DNA of 13,817 nt, taken from the NCBI GenBank assembly GCA_964388665.1, contig CAYMBJ010000092.1, positions 1 through 13,817 on the forward strand, given 5' to 3'. The position numbers and the translations under genes are program-made. How positions within the stretch are numbered: position 1 is the first letter of the stretch; the number at the start of each line of letters is the position of its first letter. Under the pieces are notes generated by a model. That model was given only the letters and a program-made list of their open reading frames with translations, did not search any database and was not told the origin of the DNA. This document shows positions 11,739-13,817 of this stretch, piece by piece. Source of the stretch: CALCCV01 sp964388665. GTDB lineage: Bacteria; Bdellovibrionota; Bdellovibrionia; Bdellovibrionales; Bdellovibrionaceae.

Positions 11739-13817
11739 AACAACTCCCTCTGTGCCAGCACTTGCAATGCGTCACCCTTTTTGGGTCTTAGCGATGACTT
11801 TGGTTATTTTGGGTGTCTCGCTTTGGTCACTCCCCAGGATGAAATTCAATCTCGATATTTACGATAGCTTGGATACGAATTTTGCAAGCAGTCGAGCGCT
11901 CTGGGAGATGCGAAACGAGTACAAAGACACCAATACGGTGCTTTTGACCTTTCGTCTCCCCGATTTGAAGGCCGATACGCTCTGCAAACTTGAGCGATTC
12001 ATGAGAGGCTATGTACGGAAAACAGCAGACATTTCGCGCAGTGTATCTGCTTTTACTTTACGAAGGACGGAGCTCAAGGGCACCAATCTTTCCTATCCGA
12101 AATTGCTGAGTGACCCCTGTATGATCGATCCAATAAAAGATTTTCGGCCGGCGATGGATCAGATCCAACAGACTCCGTTTCGCCACCTCTTCAGTGTTTC
12201 GGAAAATAAGATTTTGTATGAAATTAGTTTTTCAGACGAAGACATCAGTGAGACAGAAAAAAAATTTAGAGTCGAAGGAATCAATCAACTTTTGCTGGCC
12301 TCGCAGAATTTTATAAAAGCCGAGCTACCAAACTCAGAAGTTCAACTGTTTGGTCAAGGTAGCTTTCGTCACTATTTTAAGAAGCTGATCGCTAAAGACG
12401 GCCTCGTGAATATTCTGATATTGTTGTTTTTGATTGTCTTCTTTCGGATTTTTTTTGGTACTTGGCGATCTGGATTGTATTTGCTGCTCACTTTGACTAT
12501 GTGCCTCACGATGACGTTTGGCGCAATGGCGATGTTTGGCGTTCCCATCGACTTTTTGACCAACGGTCTCTTTTTGTTGACGGTGATTGGCGGGACGGCG
12601 GATTTTTTATTTCTATCTCATGCGCAGTTTCGAAGTTCACTTCGCGAGAGTTTTGAGTCTCTTGTGCTGCCTGGTTTCTTTACCACCGTGACGACTTTTT
12701 TAGGATTTGCGTCACTTGCGATTTCAGACTTTGCCATCATTCAGCGCTTTGGCCTGATTGCCGCATTGGCCGCGCTTGTGGAATGGTATACAAGTTTCGT
12801 CGTGCTTCCCGCGATCCTAAAGGCATTCCGAGTGGAGCGCACCTGGGTTGATGAAAGAAGGGCGTGGCGCATTCCTTGGTTGCGGCAGTTGCCCAAAAAA
12901 AACACCCCAAGTTGGTTCAATTTTGCATTTTTGCTCGTCGCTCTATCTGGAATCGTGGCGATATTCTTTCTCAATTATGGTGATGAGCCTCTTAAAAACT
13001 TTCCAGAGGGGCATCCGCTCAGAATGGCATCAAGCGACTTTAAAAAAAATCATGGTTGGGAAGGCCAAGTTTTTATGATATTTCCGGCGATAACTTCGCG
13101 CGAAGATGTTCATCGCCTGCGTAGGAGCTTGAGTTCTTTACCCAATGTCGTGGCTGTTGAGGATCCTTTTGAAATTCTTTCGTACATGACACCCACAAGC
13201 GTACCCACCTTTAGAGCCTTGATTGACCGTGAGCTTTCGCAAAGTTCAATGTTCAATCGCTATTTTTCTAGGTGGGATTCCGTAAGAGTTCCACTCTACT
13301 TGAAAAGCCTCTCCACAGAGAAGTTGGAAGCCACTTTGACTTCAGCTAAAAAAATGTGTCGTGGACTTTGCCATTTGGCAGGGCAGAGTCTTGTCTATTT
13401 GGAATACAGCCAGACACTGAGCATAACTTTGGTTGAAAGTTTTGTAGTATGTATTGTATTGGTCCTGATGACGCTGTTTGCTCTGACGGTTCTACTCAAG
13501 CGAAAGAACTTTTTTGCGATTGCCGCCTCATCGCTCATAGGCCCTCTTTTTATGATTTCGGCGATGTCCATTCTTCAGGTTCCGATCAGCTTGGTCACAT
13601 CTATTTTCTTGGCGGTCATAGTGGGTATGACCGGTGACAACGCCATTCAGTATCTTTTTGCAAGTCGGACCACGCTGAGCGAAGGAATCGATCAGAGGGC
13701 GGAGGCGAGTTTGATTTTAAGTTTGTTCTTGGTGTTAGGTAGTCTGACATTTTTGATGCACACACTGATACCTATGCGAATTCTGGGAGGGCTGTTTGTG
13801 TTCGGATTTTCCACAAC
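11734..13817 (+). CDS. RND/MMPL-type exporter, 3' end outside the window
   Basis: The open frame runs uninterrupted to the window edge: 694 codons from GTG 11734. It has the duplicated RND-superfamily layout: TM1 (about 15-33), a large periplasmic domain (35-220), TM2-TM6 (about 222-362), TM7 (about 395-413), a second periplasmic domain (415-560), then TM8-TM11 (about 566-677), with TM12 starting at the edge. Asp290 in TADFLFLSH (TM4) and Asp635 in GMTGDNAIQY (TM10) sit where RND/MMPL proteins carry proton-relay or conserved acidic residues. The family moves lipids, hopanoids, glycolipids and other hydrophobic molecules. The start is uncertain: GTG 11734, GTG 11752 or ATG 11767, none with a clear Shine-Dalgarno. 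It is divergent from the minus oxygenase arm, so it may export the product. Confidence 0.88.
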   Translation, partial: MKTTPSVPALAMRHPFWVLAMTLVILGVSLWSLPRMKFNLDIYDSLDTNFASSRALWEMRNEYKDTNTVLLTFRLPDLKADTLCKLERFMRGYVRKTADISRSVSAFTLRRTELKGTNLSYPKLLSDPCMIDPIKDFRPAMDQIQQTPFRHLFSVSENKILYEISFSDEDISETEKKFRVEGINQLLLASQNFIKAELPNSEVQLFGQGSFRHYFKKLIAKDGLVNILILLFLIVFFRIFFGTWRSGLYLLLTLTMCLTMTFGAMAMFGVPIDFLTNGLFLLTVIGGTADFLFLSHAQFRSSLRESFESLVLPGFFTTVTTFLGFASLAISDFAIIQRFGLIAALAALVEWYTSFVVLPAILKAFRVERTWVDERRAWRIPWLRQLPKKNTPSWFNFAFLLVALSGIVAIFFLNYGDEPLKNFPEGHPLRMASSDFKKNHGWEGQVFMIFPAITSREDVHRLRRSLSSLPNVVAVEDPFEILSYMTPTSVPTFRALIDRELSQSSMFNRYFSRWDSVRVPLYLKSLSTEKLEATLTSAKKMCRGLCHLAGQSLVYLEYSQTLSITLVESFVVCIVLVLMTLFALTVLLKRKNFFAIAASSLIGPLFMISAMSILQVPISLVTSIFLAVIVGMTGDNAIQYLFASRTTLSEGIDQRAEASLILSLFLVLGSLTFLMHTLIPMRILGGLFVFGFST

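Noticed and set aside
11686..11775. Upstream start of Rieske B at 11775
   Set aside because: It would overlap the exporter start region, and its Cys-rich extension is absent from the Rieske A layout.
12372..13637. Short open frames inside the exporter gene on both strands
   Set aside because: The exporter frame is uninterrupted and carries the RND transmembrane pattern throughout.
1..13817. CRISPR arrays, tRNA or rRNA genes
   Set aside because: No regularly spaced repeats or recognisable RNA gene structures were seen on reading through the window.

Overview
The window comes from a Gram-negative bacterium of intermediate GC content. An MMPL/RND-type exporter, secreted or membrane-anchored hydrolases and Shine-Dalgarno-led, tightly overlapping genes support this. 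The lineage cannot be fixed from sequence alone. The style would fit Bdellovibrionota or another delta-type group, but that is a guess. The many O2-dependent iron oxygenases imply an aerobic lifestyle.

Layout. Positions 1-310 hold no gene: the extreme left edge carries two diverged direct repeats that may be the end of an insertion sequence, and 242-292 carries two hairpins that probably terminate the next gene. Two minus-strand genes follow: an exported calcineurin-like metallophosphoesterase (311-1315) and a membrane-anchored alpha/beta hydrolase (1494-2351). The 231-bp divergent region 2352-2582 contains a perfect 16-bp palindrome and a 9-bp-stem inverted repeat.

From 2583 to 11685 there are two convergent operons packed with redox enzymes. 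The plus arm is Rieske oxygenase A, a GNAT-like protein, an SDR and a ferritin-like diiron protein (2583-6259). The minus arm, read from 11685 down to 6296, is Rieske oxygenase B (a paralogue of A), a DUF962/Mpo1-like membrane protein, an AurF-like diiron oxygenase, a [2Fe-2S] ferredoxin, Rieske oxygenase C, a sterol-desaturase-family membrane hydroxylase and a membrane-anchored hexapeptide-repeat protein. Most junctions inside both arms are ATGA/GTGA or similar overlaps, so each arm is probably one translationally coupled transcript. The two arms meet tail to tail at 6260-6295. Divergent from Rieske B, and running off the right edge, is a large RND/MMPL-type exporter (11734-13817+).

Working together (inference): three Rieske oxygenases, two soluble diiron proteins, one membrane diiron hydroxylase, a probable Fe-dependent Mpo1-like protein and a ferredoxin make an unusually iron-dense oxidative tailoring pathway. 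The SDR, the GNAT-like protein and the hexapeptide-repeat protein could supply reduction and acyl-transfer steps. The several membrane proteins and the MMPL-type exporter suggest a lipidic or amphiphilic product made at the inner membrane and exported. No PKS, NRPS, terpene cyclase or ferredoxin reductase is visible, so the scaffold and the electron source must come from elsewhere.

The sterol-desaturase gene is split by a one-base frame change exactly at a G6 run that forms a canonical -1 slippery heptamer. It is either a base missing from the sequence, a real lesion, or programmed frameshifting.
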